A stretch of 7,254 nucleotides of DNA from Clostridia bacterium (GCA_017399665.1 JAFQBR010000229.1:1-7254); one strand, 5' to 3'. Positions 1 to 6,112 are shown, counted from the first letter of the stretch. The notes: a model not told the origin generated them from the letters alone. A program made the numbers and translations.

Positions 1-543
1 AACAGAGCCAACGTCGGGTGAAACAACAACGAAATCTTCGTTTTTGCCTTTTATAATATTTTCTTTAAAGTGTTTGCAAAGTAGTGAACCGCCCTCTAGG
101 TGGTCAACGGGGATATCAAAAAAGCCTTGAATTTGAGCCGCGTGAAGATCTACTGTAAGCACACGGTCTGCGCCGGCAGAGGTGATGATATCTGCAACTA
201 ATTTTGCCGTAATGGGGTCGCGCGGGCGAGCCTTACGGTCTTGACGAGCATAGCCAAAATATGGCATAACAGCTGTAATTCTGCCTGCAGACGCTCTTCT
301 TAAAGCATCAATACAAATAAGGAGTTCCATTAAATTTTCGTTAACGGGTGATGATGTTGACTGAATAATAAAAACGTCCCTTCCGCGCACGGTTTCGCCG
401 ATATGAACGCTTGTTTCGCCATCAGAAAAGTGACCAACTTCGATATTACCTAATTCAAGCTCAAGTTCTTTTGCTATAGCCTGAGCTAGTGGCACGTTTG
501 AATTACCTGAAAACAACTTGATTTCTGTGCTATGTGTTATCAT
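1..543 (-). CDS. prs: Ribose-phosphate pyrophosphokinase (PRPP synthetase), N-terminal part, truncated by the window edge
   Basis: Makes PRPP from ribose 5-phosphate and ATP in the cytoplasm, the precursor of purines, pyrimidines, histidine, tryptophan and NAD. The reading frame starts at the ATG complementary to 541-543 and stays open to base 1, giving 181 codons of a family that is usually about 315 residues. Recognisable family segments are [16 protein letters not shown] near residue 9, FSDGET, the '[12 protein letters not shown]' ATP-binding region, the [19 protein letters not shown] segment with D132 and H134, and VVVSPDVG at the cut edge. A GGAGGA ribosome binding site lies 3-4 bases before the ATG. 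The gene has its own promoter and is separated from tadA by a terminator, so it is its own unit. Identity is near certain; only the C-terminal half is missing. Confidence 0.97.
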   Translation of the reverse strand, partial: MITHSTEIKLFSGNSNVPLAQAIAKELELELGNIEVGHFSDGETSVHIGETVRGRDVFIIQSTSSPVNENLMELLICIDALRRASAGRITAVMPYFGYARQDRKARPRDPITAKLVADIITSAGADRVLTVDLHAAQIQGFFDIPVDHLEGGSLLCKHFKENIIKGKNEDFVVVSPDVGSV

Positions 544-546
544 AAG

Positions 547-552
547 TCCTCC
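547..552 (-). promoter_or_regulatory. Ribosome binding site of prs
   Basis: GGAGGA on the minus strand, very close (3-4 bases) to the ATG at 541-543. It fixes the prs start. Confidence 0.85.
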
Positions 553-579
553 GTTTGTATTCAAATGTTTTACTTATTA

Positions 580-608
580 ATGATATTAAAATTTACTAAA
601 TTAGTCAA
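580..608 (-). promoter_or_regulatory. SigA-type promoter of prs
   Basis: On the minus strand the -35 is TTGACT (603-608, 5/6 to consensus), the spacer is exactly 17 bases, and the -10 is TATCAT (580-585, 5/6). Transcription should start near 573, giving a leader of about 30 bases before the prs ATG. The -35 sits immediately behind the terminator of the tadA unit. Confidence 0.8.
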
Positions 609-609
609 C

Positions 610-643
610 TTAAAAGGGGGCGCAAACACAAATTGCCCCCTTA
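610..643 (-). terminator. Intrinsic terminator of the CPBP-rlmH-tadA unit
   Basis: A perfect 8-bp stem, aagggggc (614-621) with gccccctt (635-642), and a 13-base loop. It is followed on the minus strand by TTTTAAGTT. It lies just after the tadA stop codon (648-650). The other side also carries a T-rich stretch, so it could work in both directions. Confidence 0.85.
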
Positions 644-647
644 TTTT

Positions 648-1184
648 TTACTTAGTACTATTATTTTTAGGTTTTTTAGGGCGAAGAAGAAAAAAATCAT
701 CCCAAAGGCGCTTGCATTCTTCTTGTAAAATTCCGCTTTCCCACTCAGTTTTATGGTTTAATCCACTATTTTCAAGCAGTTCTTTTCTGCTTTCAAACGC
801 GCCGGATTTTGGTTCGTTCATACCGAAAACAACTCTTTTTATACGCGCAGAAACTATTGCTCCGGCACACATTGCGCATGGCTCTAAATTAACGTACATT
901 TCACAGCCGTCAAGTCGCCACCCAAGCTTTTTTGACGCAGACATTATTGCCATCACTTCTGCATGATAAAGGGCGCAATCCTTGCGTTCTTTTTTGTTTT
1001 GAGCGCGCGCAATTACCACCCCGTCTTTAACGATAACCGCTCCAACTGGTATTTCCCCAGCTTTAAAGGCAAGCTTTGCTTGAGAAAGAGCAAGTCGCAT
1101 AAACTTTTCGTCTTGCTTTGTTTGTTCTTCGCGTAATTTTTGTAACTTTTCTATTTGTTTTTTAGACTGAATTAAGCCGTTCAT
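648..1184 (-). CDS. tadA: tRNA-specific adenosine deaminase TadA (A34 to inosine)
   Basis: Deaminates the wobble adenosine of tRNA-Arg(ACG) to inosine, with a catalytic zinc. The zinc site is complete: H74-A-E76 (HAEVMAI) with E76 as the proton shuttle, then P102-C103-A-M-C106 (EPCAMCAGAI). N63 matches the substrate-contacting Asn of the family, and the C-terminal GIL..EC..L..DFF block is also present. At 178 residues it is longer than the usual 150-165, because about 27 charged, coiled-coil-like residues precede the domain. M29 would give a standard-length protein. I keep the upstream ATG because it overlaps the rlmH stop as ATGA and has an AGGT ribosome site 7 bases before it. The residue matching E. 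coli D108 is a glutamate (E124), and the usual GAxGS motif reads GAFES. Another cytidine/adenosine deaminase of the same fold cannot be fully excluded, but the single-copy, housekeeping setting favours TadA. Confidence 0.92.
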   Translation of the reverse strand: MNGLIQSKKQIEKLQKLREEQTKQDEKFMRLALSQAKLAFKAGEIPVGAVIVKDGVVIARAQNKKERKDCALYHAEVMAIMSASKKLGWRLDGCEMYVNLEPCAMCAGAIVSARIKRVVFGMNEPKSGAFESRKELLENSGLNHKTEWESGILQEECKRLWDDFFLLRPKKPKNNSTK

Positions 1185-1642
1185 TTGTGGTACCTACCCC
1201 CACCTGCTATCATAAATCCGCGATAAATTTGTTCGCAGAGCATAAGTCTAAACAGCGTGTGCGGAAAGGTCATATCTGAAAAAGAAAGCAACTTATCCGC
1301 TCTTTTTTTAATCTCTTGACTAATACCGCAGGAAGAACCTATAACAAAGGTTATTTCGCCAACGCTATCTTTTGCTGTCGTTAACAGTTTAGAAAGCTTT
1401 TCGGAACTGCACTTTTCCCCTTCTATCGCCATAACCACAACAAAACCGCGTAGTTTTTTTGCAATTTCTTCACTTTCACGCGCCAAAGCAACACTCTCTG
1501 GCGTATCCTCAAGGCTTTGTTCCTTGCACTCTATAATATTAAACTCACAAAAACGGGTTAAACGCTTTGCATATTCGTTTATACCCTCTTGAAAGTATTT
1601 TTCTTTTACCTTGCCAACGGCAACTACGTTTACTTTAAACAT
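1181..1642 (-). CDS. rlmH: 23S rRNA (pseudouridine-1915-N3)-methyltransferase RlmH (SPOUT family)
   Basis: Methylates pseudouridine 1915 in helix 69 of 23S rRNA using S-adenosylmethionine, acting as a dimer on assembled 70S ribosomes. From the ATG at 1640-1642 the protein is 153 residues, close to the family norm of about 155-160, and begins in the expected way (MFKVNVVAVGKVKEKYF). Family landmarks are the MAIEG segment near 71-75, the glycine-rich cofactor loop FVIGSSCGIS at 99-108, FSDMTFPHTLFRLMLCEQIYRGF at 121-143 and the terminal GGGRYHK. Two deviations stand out: the normal GG[SA]xG loop is GSSCG, and the usual GEPYHK end is GGRYHK. A GTG further upstream at 1702 would run into the protease gene and is not used here; a weak TAGGT precedes the chosen ATG. 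The stop overlaps the tadA start (ATGA), which indicates translational coupling. Confidence 0.95.
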   Translation of the reverse strand: MFKVNVVAVGKVKEKYFQEGINEYAKRLTRFCEFNIIECKEQSLEDTPESVALARESEEIAKKLRGFVVVMAIEGEKCSSEKLSKLLTTAKDSVGEITFVIGSSCGISQEIKKRADKLLSFSDMTFPHTLFRLMLCEQIYRGFMIAGGGRYHK

Positions 1643-1680
1643 ATTTTTACCTAATAAGAAATTTTGATATATACGGCAGA

Positions 1681-2628
1681 CTATCCAAGATTTGTTATCC
1701 ACATTAAAAGGGCTGCAACTATGCCGGGAAGGGCAAAAATTAAAAACATTTTACCGTTTTGCTTTTTGGGCATAATTTCTTCAAAGTCTGCGTCCAGCTC
1801 TTTATCGCGTAAAGGCTTTTCGCATTTTAGTAAAAGGTATATAAAAGCAAGAGCGAAAGCAATTACTCCTAAAATAGCTAAAACTATTTGCACCCATTTA
1901 TCAAAGGCAAAGTTTGCAGGCGCTAGAAAATAAAAGGTAATTACGTAAAGATTATTTACAAAGTGAAACAAAATTGATGGTAAAATAGAACCGCTTTTTA
2001 AAGCAAGTAATGTTAAAACTGCGCCAACTATAAACTGATAAACTGTTTGAGCGGGATTTTTATGGAATAAAGAGAAAAGTAATCCGCATACAAGAACAGC
2101 AAATAAATCGCCAGCCCTTCTTGCTCCGTTTAAAAGCAAGCCCCTAAAAATACACTCTTCAAAAATTGCAGGACAAACGCATACAACAATAAAGCAAAGA
2201 ATATAATCGCCAATTCCATTTTTGGGAATTTCTGGAGAGGTAACCTCATGACCGAAGCGCTGTAAAAACTCTATGAATTTATCGTTTACCCAACCAAGTC
2301 CAAATAATGCGCCAAAAAGTAACAAAAGCGCAATCAAATAATACTTAGGATGGCAAGAGTTTAAAGATATGCTTGCCTTTAAATCAAGGTTGTTTTTTAC
2401 TTTTGCAAATAAAATAACTGCAAGTAAGGATAAAGCTGACAGTGCGTAAGAAATATAGGTAAATAGCGAGCTCTTCATAAATTCGACATCATTATAAAGC
2501 CCAGTCGCAATTAAAATGATTGTAAAGATAAGCAATATTATAAGTGGAAGGGCTATAACAACCGAATATAGCGTGCCACCGTCTGCCCCGGTTAATATAT
2601 AATTGTTTTGAGGTTTTTTATTTTTCAT
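1681..2628 (-). CDS. CPBP-family intramembrane metalloprotease (Rce1/Abi type)
   Basis: A polytopic membrane protein of 315 residues belonging to the CPBP (CAAX protease and bacteriocin-processing) family. In bacteria these proteins are linked to peptide maturation, bacteriocin self-immunity or unknown proteolysis in the membrane. All three catalytic motifs are visible: E157-E158-x-x-x-R162 (EECIFR), F185-x-x-x-H189 (FSLFH) and H222-x-x-x-N226 (HFVNN). I count about eight hydrophobic segments, near 21-43, 56-76, 96-113, 141-156, 175-189, 196-232, 245-268 and 294-311, with a charged cytoplasmic-looking stretch at 269-293. It is first in a minus-strand run, 38 bases before rlmH. No ribosome site precedes the ATG at 2626-2628; instead a promoter -10 ends six bases before it, implying leaderless translation. 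The substrate cannot be deduced, and no bacteriocin precursor is visible nearby. Confidence 0.9.
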   Translation of the reverse strand: MKNKKPQNNYILTGADGGTLYSVVIALPLIILLIFTIILIATGLYNDVEFMKSSLFTYISYALSALSLLAVILFAKVKNNLDLKASISLNSCHPKYYLIALLLLFGALFGLGWVNDKFIEFLQRFGHEVTSPEIPKNGIGDYILCFIVVCVCPAIFEECIFRGLLLNGARRAGDLFAVLVCGLLFSLFHKNPAQTVYQFIVGAVLTLLALKSGSILPSILFHFVNNLYVITFYFLAPANFAFDKWVQIVLAILGVIAFALAFIYLLLKCEKPLRDKELDADFEEIMPKKQNGKMFLIFALPGIVAALLMWITNLG

Positions 2629-2634
2629 AACTAA

Positions 2635-2663
2635 ATTATACAACAATTAAAAAAATAAGTAAA
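2635..2663 (-). promoter_or_regulatory. Promoter of the CPBP protease gene, predicted to give a leaderless mRNA
   Basis: On the minus strand: TTTACT (2658-2663), 17-base spacer, TATAAT (2635-2640). Only TTAGTT separates the -10 from the ATG at 2628, so transcription should begin at or within a base or two of the start codon. There is no purine-rich ribosome site in this interval. Confidence 0.72.
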
Positions 2664-2692
2664 CGATTTTTTCACTTAATAGCCTTTTTCGG

Positions 2693-2721
2693 TTGACAGC
2701 TTTCCTTTTAGTTGCTATAAT
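2693..2721 (+). promoter_or_regulatory. Consensus extended -10 promoter of the zinc efflux operon
   Basis: TTGACA (2693-2698), exactly 17 bases, TATAAT (2716-2721), with a TG two bases upstream of the -10 (TGCTATAAT). Every element matches the SigA consensus. Transcription should start near 2728, inside the repeat-rich operator. Such a strong promoter is consistent with tight repression by the ArsR-family protein it drives. Confidence 0.9.
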
Positions 2722-2722
2722 A

Positions 2723-2757
2723 CATTTGAACATTTGAAGATTTGTTCAAGTATTTGA
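2723..2757 (+). promoter_or_regulatory. ArsR/SmtB-type operator overlapping the transcription start
   Basis: A perfect 7-base dyad, TTGAACA (2726-2732) and TGTTCAA (2743-2749), flanked by ATAC on the left and GTAT on the right. TTGAACA-like half-sites in dyads are typical of SmtB/CzrA/CadC operators. The stretch also contains the tandem octamer CATTTGAA twice (2723-2730, 2731-2738) and a third related unit, GATTTGTT. It lies directly after the -10, so a bound repressor would block initiation. Assigning it to the adjacent repressor is an inference from position. Confidence 0.78.
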
Positions 2758-2772
2758 TTAGCGGTGCATATT

Positions 2773-3135
2773 ATGGAAGAGAAAGAAATTAACCTTGCAA
2801 ATGAAATAAGAGATGAAAATATTGTTGATTTTGTTCGCAGAAAAATTGCTGTGGAAGAAAAAATTTACGATTTAGCAGAGCTTTTTAAGGTTTTTGGCGA
2901 CAGCACAAGAACAAAAATTCTATGCTGTTTAGAAGTTAAGGACTTATACGTTGGTGAGCTTGCAGAAATTTTAAACATGAGTATTTCTGCAGTATCTCAC
3001 CAGCTTCGCGTTTTAAGAAATGCTAAGCTTGTTCGTGGCGTGAAAGAAGGCAAAGAGGTAAAGTATTCACTAGATGATAACCACGTTATGATGATTATTT
3101 CTTGCGGGCTTACCCACCTTGAAGAACGCGACTAA
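2773..3135 (+). CDS. ArsR/SmtB-family metal-responsive repressor, probably zinc-sensing
   Basis: A 120-residue winged-helix repressor expected to sit on the operator just upstream and leave it when metal binds. The DNA-reading part is plain: LAELFKVFGDSTRTKIL (34-50), then LAEILNMSISAVSHQLRVLRNAKLV (63-87) and the wing EGKEVKYSL (92-100). Metal ligands can be aligned by spacing with SmtB/CzrA: D102-x-H104, then H115 eleven residues later and E118, the same residue types and spacing as the SmtB alpha-5 zinc site. The ELCVCD/ELCVGD cysteines of the alpha-3 or alpha-3N sites are replaced (DLYVGE), and the N-terminus has no cysteine, which argues against an arsenic or Cd/Pb CadC-type sensor. The ATG at 2773 is chosen, with GCGGT about 7 bases before it; a GTG at 2764 has no ribosome site. 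First gene of the efflux operon. Confidence 0.93.
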   Translation: MEEKEINLANEIRDENIVDFVRRKIAVEEKIYDLAELFKVFGDSTRTKILCCLEVKDLYVGELAEILNMSISAVSHQLRVLRNAKLVRGVKEGKEVKYSLDDNHVMMIISCGLTHLEERD

Positions 3136-3177
3136 AATCTTACTAAAGAATAATAAAATATTACAGGATATAAAAAT

Positions 3178-3396
3178 ATGAAAAAAGTATTTAAGGTTGA
3201 AAACGTTGACTGTGCGCATTGCGCAATGAAAATGCAACAAGGCATTGAAAAAATTAATGGCGTAGAAAGCGCAGTTTTAAATTTTATGACTCAACGCTTA
3301 ACCATTGAGTTTGATGAAACTAAGCAAGAAAGAATTTTAGAAGAAGCCGAAAAGGCTTGCAAAAAAATTGACCGCGACGTTAAAATTATAAGATAA
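3178..3396 (+). CDS. Stand-alone HMA-domain metal-binding protein
   Basis: A 72-residue ferredoxin-like heavy-metal-associated domain. It has the expected beta-alpha-beta order and the metal loop V-D11-C12-A-H-C15-A, followed by KMQQGIEKINGVESAVLNF, which matches the family. An aspartate directly before CxxC (DCxxC) is characteristic of the N-terminal Zn/Cd/Pb domains of ZntA-like pumps, whereas copper chaperones usually have (M)TCxxC. No signal peptide is present, so it is cytoplasmic. It ends one base into the next gene (TAATG), and the ATPase encoded there lacks any HMA domain. The likely role is therefore metal delivery to, or control of, that pump as a separate subunit. AGGAT lies 8 bases before the ATG. 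Confidence 0.92.
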   Translation: MKKVFKVENVDCAHCAMKMQQGIEKINGVESAVLNFMTQRLTIEFDETKQERILEEAEKACKKIDRDVKIIR

Positions 3397-5300
3397 TGAA
3401 AAATTTAAAACTTAATAAACGGCAAAAAAGAAAGCTTATAAGAATTGCTATTTCTTTATTTTGCTTTGCTTTAATTTTTGCATTTTTTCATATTTTTGAT
3501 ATTAAAAATGCGTTTAATCGACCTATAAGCTGGCTTTTGCCATTTTTGATTTGGCTTATACTTTACGCTTTTATTGGCTATGACGTATTAATAAAAGCAG
3601 TACAAAATATTTTTAGCGGTCAGTTTTTAGACGAAAACTTTTTAATGGTTGTTGCCACCTTTGGCGCTTTTGCACTTGGCATTTTTAACGGTATTAAGGG
3701 AAACAAGGCAGAAGGATTTGACGAAGCGGTTGCCGTTTTAATATTTTATCAAGTTGGGCAATTTTTTGAACAGGTTGCCGCCGAAAAATCAAGAAAAAGT
3801 ATATCTGATCTTATAAATATTCGCCCCGACTACGCCAATCTTATAATAGATGGTACGGTAGAACAGGTAATGCCTGAAGATGTTAAGATGGGAGATAGAC
3901 TGGTTATTTACCCCGGCGAAAAAATCCCACTTGACTGTAAAGTTATTAAGGGCGCGTCAAGTATAAACAATATGGCGCTAACAGGGGAATCACTACCCTT
4001 TGACGTTAAAGAGCAAAGCGAACTTTTAAGCGGTGGGGTAAATATTACCTCAGAGCTTACTTGCGAAGTTACAAAAGAATTTTACGATAGTACCGTTTGT
4101 AAAATTTTGGACCTTGTTGAAAATGCGTCCGATAAAAAATCTAAAGCGGAAAACTTTATTGCAAAATTTGCAAAATACTACACCCCCACCGTAATTATTC
4201 TTGCGTTATTAACCGCAATAATCCCATCAATTGTAACCGGCGACTGGCAAACTTGGATTTACCGTTCACTTTCATTCTTAGTTGTATCATGCCCATGTGC
4301 TTTAGTAATTTCTGTTCCAATGACATTTTTTGTTGCGCTGGGCAAGGCATCAAAGGAAAAAATTTTAATAAAGGGCTCTAACTACTTAGAGCTTTTAGCA
4401 AGCGCAAACGTATTTTTATTTGATAAAACAGGTACTCTTACCAAAGGGGAATTTCAAATAGAGCAAATTTTTCCTGAAGAAAACAAAGCTGAAGTTCTAA
4501 GGCTTGCAAGCATTGCAGAAGAAAACTCCTCTCATCCAATAGCAAAATGTATTTTACTTGCAAATAAAAGCCCAATTGAAAAGGAATATACGTTAACTAA
4601 CCTTTCAGGCTTTGGCGTTAAAGCGCAAAAAGAAAAGGAAGTTATTTTATGCGGTAATAAACAGCTATTATTAGATAATAATATAACCGTTCCTAGCGAA
4701 AAGGAAGGCGCTGTTTACGTTGCAAAAAACAATTCATTTATTGGCTATATTGTTATTAAAGACGTTGTTAAAAGTGAAGTTAACGGTGTTATAGAGGCAC
4801 TTTATAAAGAAAATGCAAGAGCTATAATGCTTACAGGCGACAGCGAAAATACAGCAAAAGAAATTGCAGAAAAATGTGGCATAAAAGAATTTTATTCCAA
4901 TCTTTTACCGCAAGACAAGGTGGCAAAAACAGAAAGTATTTTACACAGCAAAGGAAAAAATGATTGCGTGTGCTTTATTGGTGATGGAATAAACGACGCG
5001 CCCGTTCTTATGCGAAGCGACGTTGGCATTTCGATGGGACAAATAGGTAGCGACGCTGCAATTGAAGCATCTGACGTTGTTTTAATGCGAGATAATCTTT
5101 CAGATTTATTAGTCGCAAAAAAGATAGCAAAAAAGACAATGAAAATTGTAAAGCAAAACGTAATTTTTTCTATTGCTATAAAAAGCGCTGTTTTAGTTCT
5201 TTCCTTTTTGGGTATAACCAATATGTGGTTTTCTATCTTTGGCGACGTAGGCGTTGCCGTTATAGCAATACTTAACGCTTTAAGGGCTCAAAAAAATTAA
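3396..5300 (+). CDS. P1B-2 type heavy-metal exporting ATPase (Zn/Cd/Pb; ZntA/CadA-like)
   Basis: A 634-residue membrane pump that couples ATP hydrolysis to export of Zn2+ (also Cd2+/Pb2+ in the family). Segments in order: two leading helices (about 13-34, 44-63), helices at 82-101 and 109-127, the actuator domain with TGES at 196-199, helices at 262-282 and 289-313 with metal site C299-P-C301, the phosphorylation site D343-KTGT, S379-H380-P381, TGD at 480-482, GDGINDAP at 529-536, then two final helices. K596 in the seventh helix and D617 in the eighth (NMWFSIFGDVGV) are signatures of the zinc/cadmium/lead subgroup. There is no N-terminal metal-binding domain; the preceding HMA gene supplies it. 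The ATG overlaps that gene's stop codon (TAATG) with no clear ribosome site, so translation is probably coupled. In the fourth helix, where many clostridial relatives (from memory) have GExFQ, this protein has GQFFE. Exact metal preference cannot be fixed from sequence. Confidence 0.95.
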   Translation: MKNLKLNKRQKRKLIRIAISLFCFALIFAFFHIFDIKNAFNRPISWLLPFLIWLILYAFIGYDVLIKAVQNIFSGQFLDENFLMVVATFGAFALGIFNGIKGNKAEGFDEAVAVLIFYQVGQFFEQVAAEKSRKSISDLINIRPDYANLIIDGTVEQVMPEDVKMGDRLVIYPGEKIPLDCKVIKGASSINNMALTGESLPFDVKEQSELLSGGVNITSELTCEVTKEFYDSTVCKILDLVENASDKKSKAENFIAKFAKYYTPTVIILALLTAIIPSIVTGDWQTWIYRSLSFLVVSCPCALVISVPMTFFVALGKASKEKILIKGSNYLELLASANVFLFDKTGTLTKGEFQIEQIFPEENKAEVLRLASIAEENSSHPIAKCILLANKSPIEKEYTLTNLSGFGVKAQKEKEVILCGNKQLLLDNNITVPSEKEGAVYVAKNNSFIGYIVIKDVVKSEVNGVIEALYKENARAIMLTGDSENTAKEIAEKCGIKEFYSNLLPQDKVAKTESILHSKGKNDCVCFIGDGINDAPVLMRSDVGISMGQIGSDAAIEASDVVLMRDNLSDLLVAKKIAKKTMKIVKQNVIFSIAIKSAVLVLSFLGITNMWFSIFGDVGVAVIAILNALRAQKN

Positions 5301-5303
5301 ACG

Positions 5304-5334
5304 AAAAAACGGATGTTTTTACATCCGTTTTTTT
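5304..5334. terminator. Bidirectional intrinsic terminator between convergent genes
   Basis: Stem CGGATGT (5310-5316) with ACATCCG (5321-5327) and a TTTT loop, flanked by A6 on the left and T7 on the right. It therefore reads as stem plus T-run on both strands. It ends the zinc operon on the plus strand and can serve the convergent gene at 5370-6011 on the minus strand. Confidence 0.92.
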
Positions 5335-5369
5335 ATTAAAAACCGCTCTATAAGTCGATTAATAGCTAT

Positions 5370-6011
5370 TTAGTTGTTGTTTGGAAATAGCGGTAGTTCA
5401 AAAAATCCAGAGCATACCTCTTGGGTATATTCTTGGCAAGGCGGAATTGTTGCATAGCCGTAAGAAGGCACTAAAAGCTCTACTTCCATTAATACTTTTA
5501 AAATAACTGTAACACAGCAAGAAACGGTGAATGTATTATTGGTTGTATCAAACACACCCTCAGGCGCAATTATAGAAACGCCTGCTTCTATATAATAAGG
5601 AATAATAGAAGGTTCTGGAACGTATAAAATTACGTCGCTTGTTAAAGTGGTGGAGCTTGTAGCGCTACCCTCTACCCCGTTAGCATCTGTGTAAATAACT
5701 TCCAAAGGAACTGTCGTTGTTACTTGAACGCGGGCAAAATTGGGTCTATCGGTAAGTCTATCTACTTGAAGAGATGTTATTGTTCCCTTTGTAGAGGTGC
5801 TTTTTGCAGATACAAAGGTCAGCGGATATGTAGGATTTTCCGGTGTTAAATTGGTTAAGGTTAAAACAATACCCTCTTCTTGAGTTTGTTTAATACAAGC
5901 ATCAAAAACCTTTTTAGCCTGCACACACACCTTTTCGCACAAACCGTTTATTGGGTTGCCCGTTATCTGTGAAGGACAGCGGTCAGAAGAAAAATTAGAA
6001 AAAAATGACAT
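5370..6011 (-). CDS. Conserved-looking 213-aa protein of unknown function, cysteine-containing and beta-rich
   Basis: I do not recognise a characterised family. The start is secure: a GGAGGT ribosome site sits 5 bases before the ATG at 6009-6011. The protein has no signal peptide or membrane helix. It has an N-terminal block with regularly placed cysteines (C12, C25, C29, C39, in LCEKVCVQAKKVFDACIKQ), and a long Thr/Ser/Val-rich, alternating polar/apolar middle (about 47-165) suggestive of beta strands. A C-terminal block follows with C165-C166, VELLVPSYGYATIPPC192, C200 and the end FFELPLFPNNN. The eight cysteines fall into the two terminal blocks, hinting at metal binding or disulfide cross-linking. 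A spore-coat or other structural role would fit such a composition but is only a guess. It is a single-gene unit between two terminators. Confidence 0.82.
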   Translation of the reverse strand: MSFFSNFSSDRCPSQITGNPINGLCEKVCVQAKKVFDACIKQTQEEGIVLTLTNLTPENPTYPLTFVSAKSTSTKGTITSLQVDRLTDRPNFARVQVTTTVPLEVIYTDANGVEGSATSSTTLTSDVILYVPEPSIIPYYIEAGVSIIAPEGVFDTTNNTFTVSCCVTVILKVLMEVELLVPSYGYATIPPCQEYTQEVCSGFFELPLFPNNN

Positions 6012-6027
6012 TTTTTACCTCCGTAAG

Positions 6028-6056
6028 ATTATATCTTATCACTTTAATATATGCAA
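6028..6056 (-). promoter_or_regulatory. Probable promoter of the 213-aa unknown gene
   Basis: TATAAT (6028-6033) with a weaker TTGCAT (6051-6056) 17 bases upstream on the minus strand. Only 16 bases separate the -10 from the ATG, so the transcript would start near 6021-6024 and its leader would be little more than the ribosome binding site (6017-6022, GGAGGT). Confidence 0.55.
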
Positions 6057-6112
6057 CAAGCTCTTTTTTTTGCCACTTTTTACTTTATTTTACTTCCATA
6101 CATTATTATATA

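Noticed and set aside
532..966. Plus-strand open frame of 144 codons
   Set aside because: It lies across the prs leader and antisense to tadA, has no ribosome site or family resemblance, and is a shadow of well-supported minus-strand genes.
1643..1702. Upstream GTG start for rlmH adding 20 residues
   Set aside because: It would overlap the end of the protease gene by 22 bases, and the family N-terminus begins at the ATG at 1640-1642.
1664..1933. Plus-strand open frame of 89 codons
   Set aside because: Antisense to the end of the CPBP protease; the lysine/alanine-rich product looks like a frame shadow and has no start signals.
2629..2646. TTG start adding six residues to the CPBP protease
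   Set aside because: The added codons lie inside the promoter -10 element and have no ribosome site.
2764..2772. GTG start adding three residues to the ArsR-family repressor
   Set aside because: No ribosome site before it, while the ATG at 2773 has a plausible one at a suitable distance.
4892..5221. Minus-strand open frame of 109 codons
   Set aside because: Wholly antisense to the conserved C-terminal catalytic part of the metal ATPase.
6028..6056. Sporulation sigma-E type promoter for the 213-aa gene
   Set aside because: GATATAAT resembles the -10, but the spacing to a matching -35 is too short; a SigA reading with a 17-base spacer fits better.
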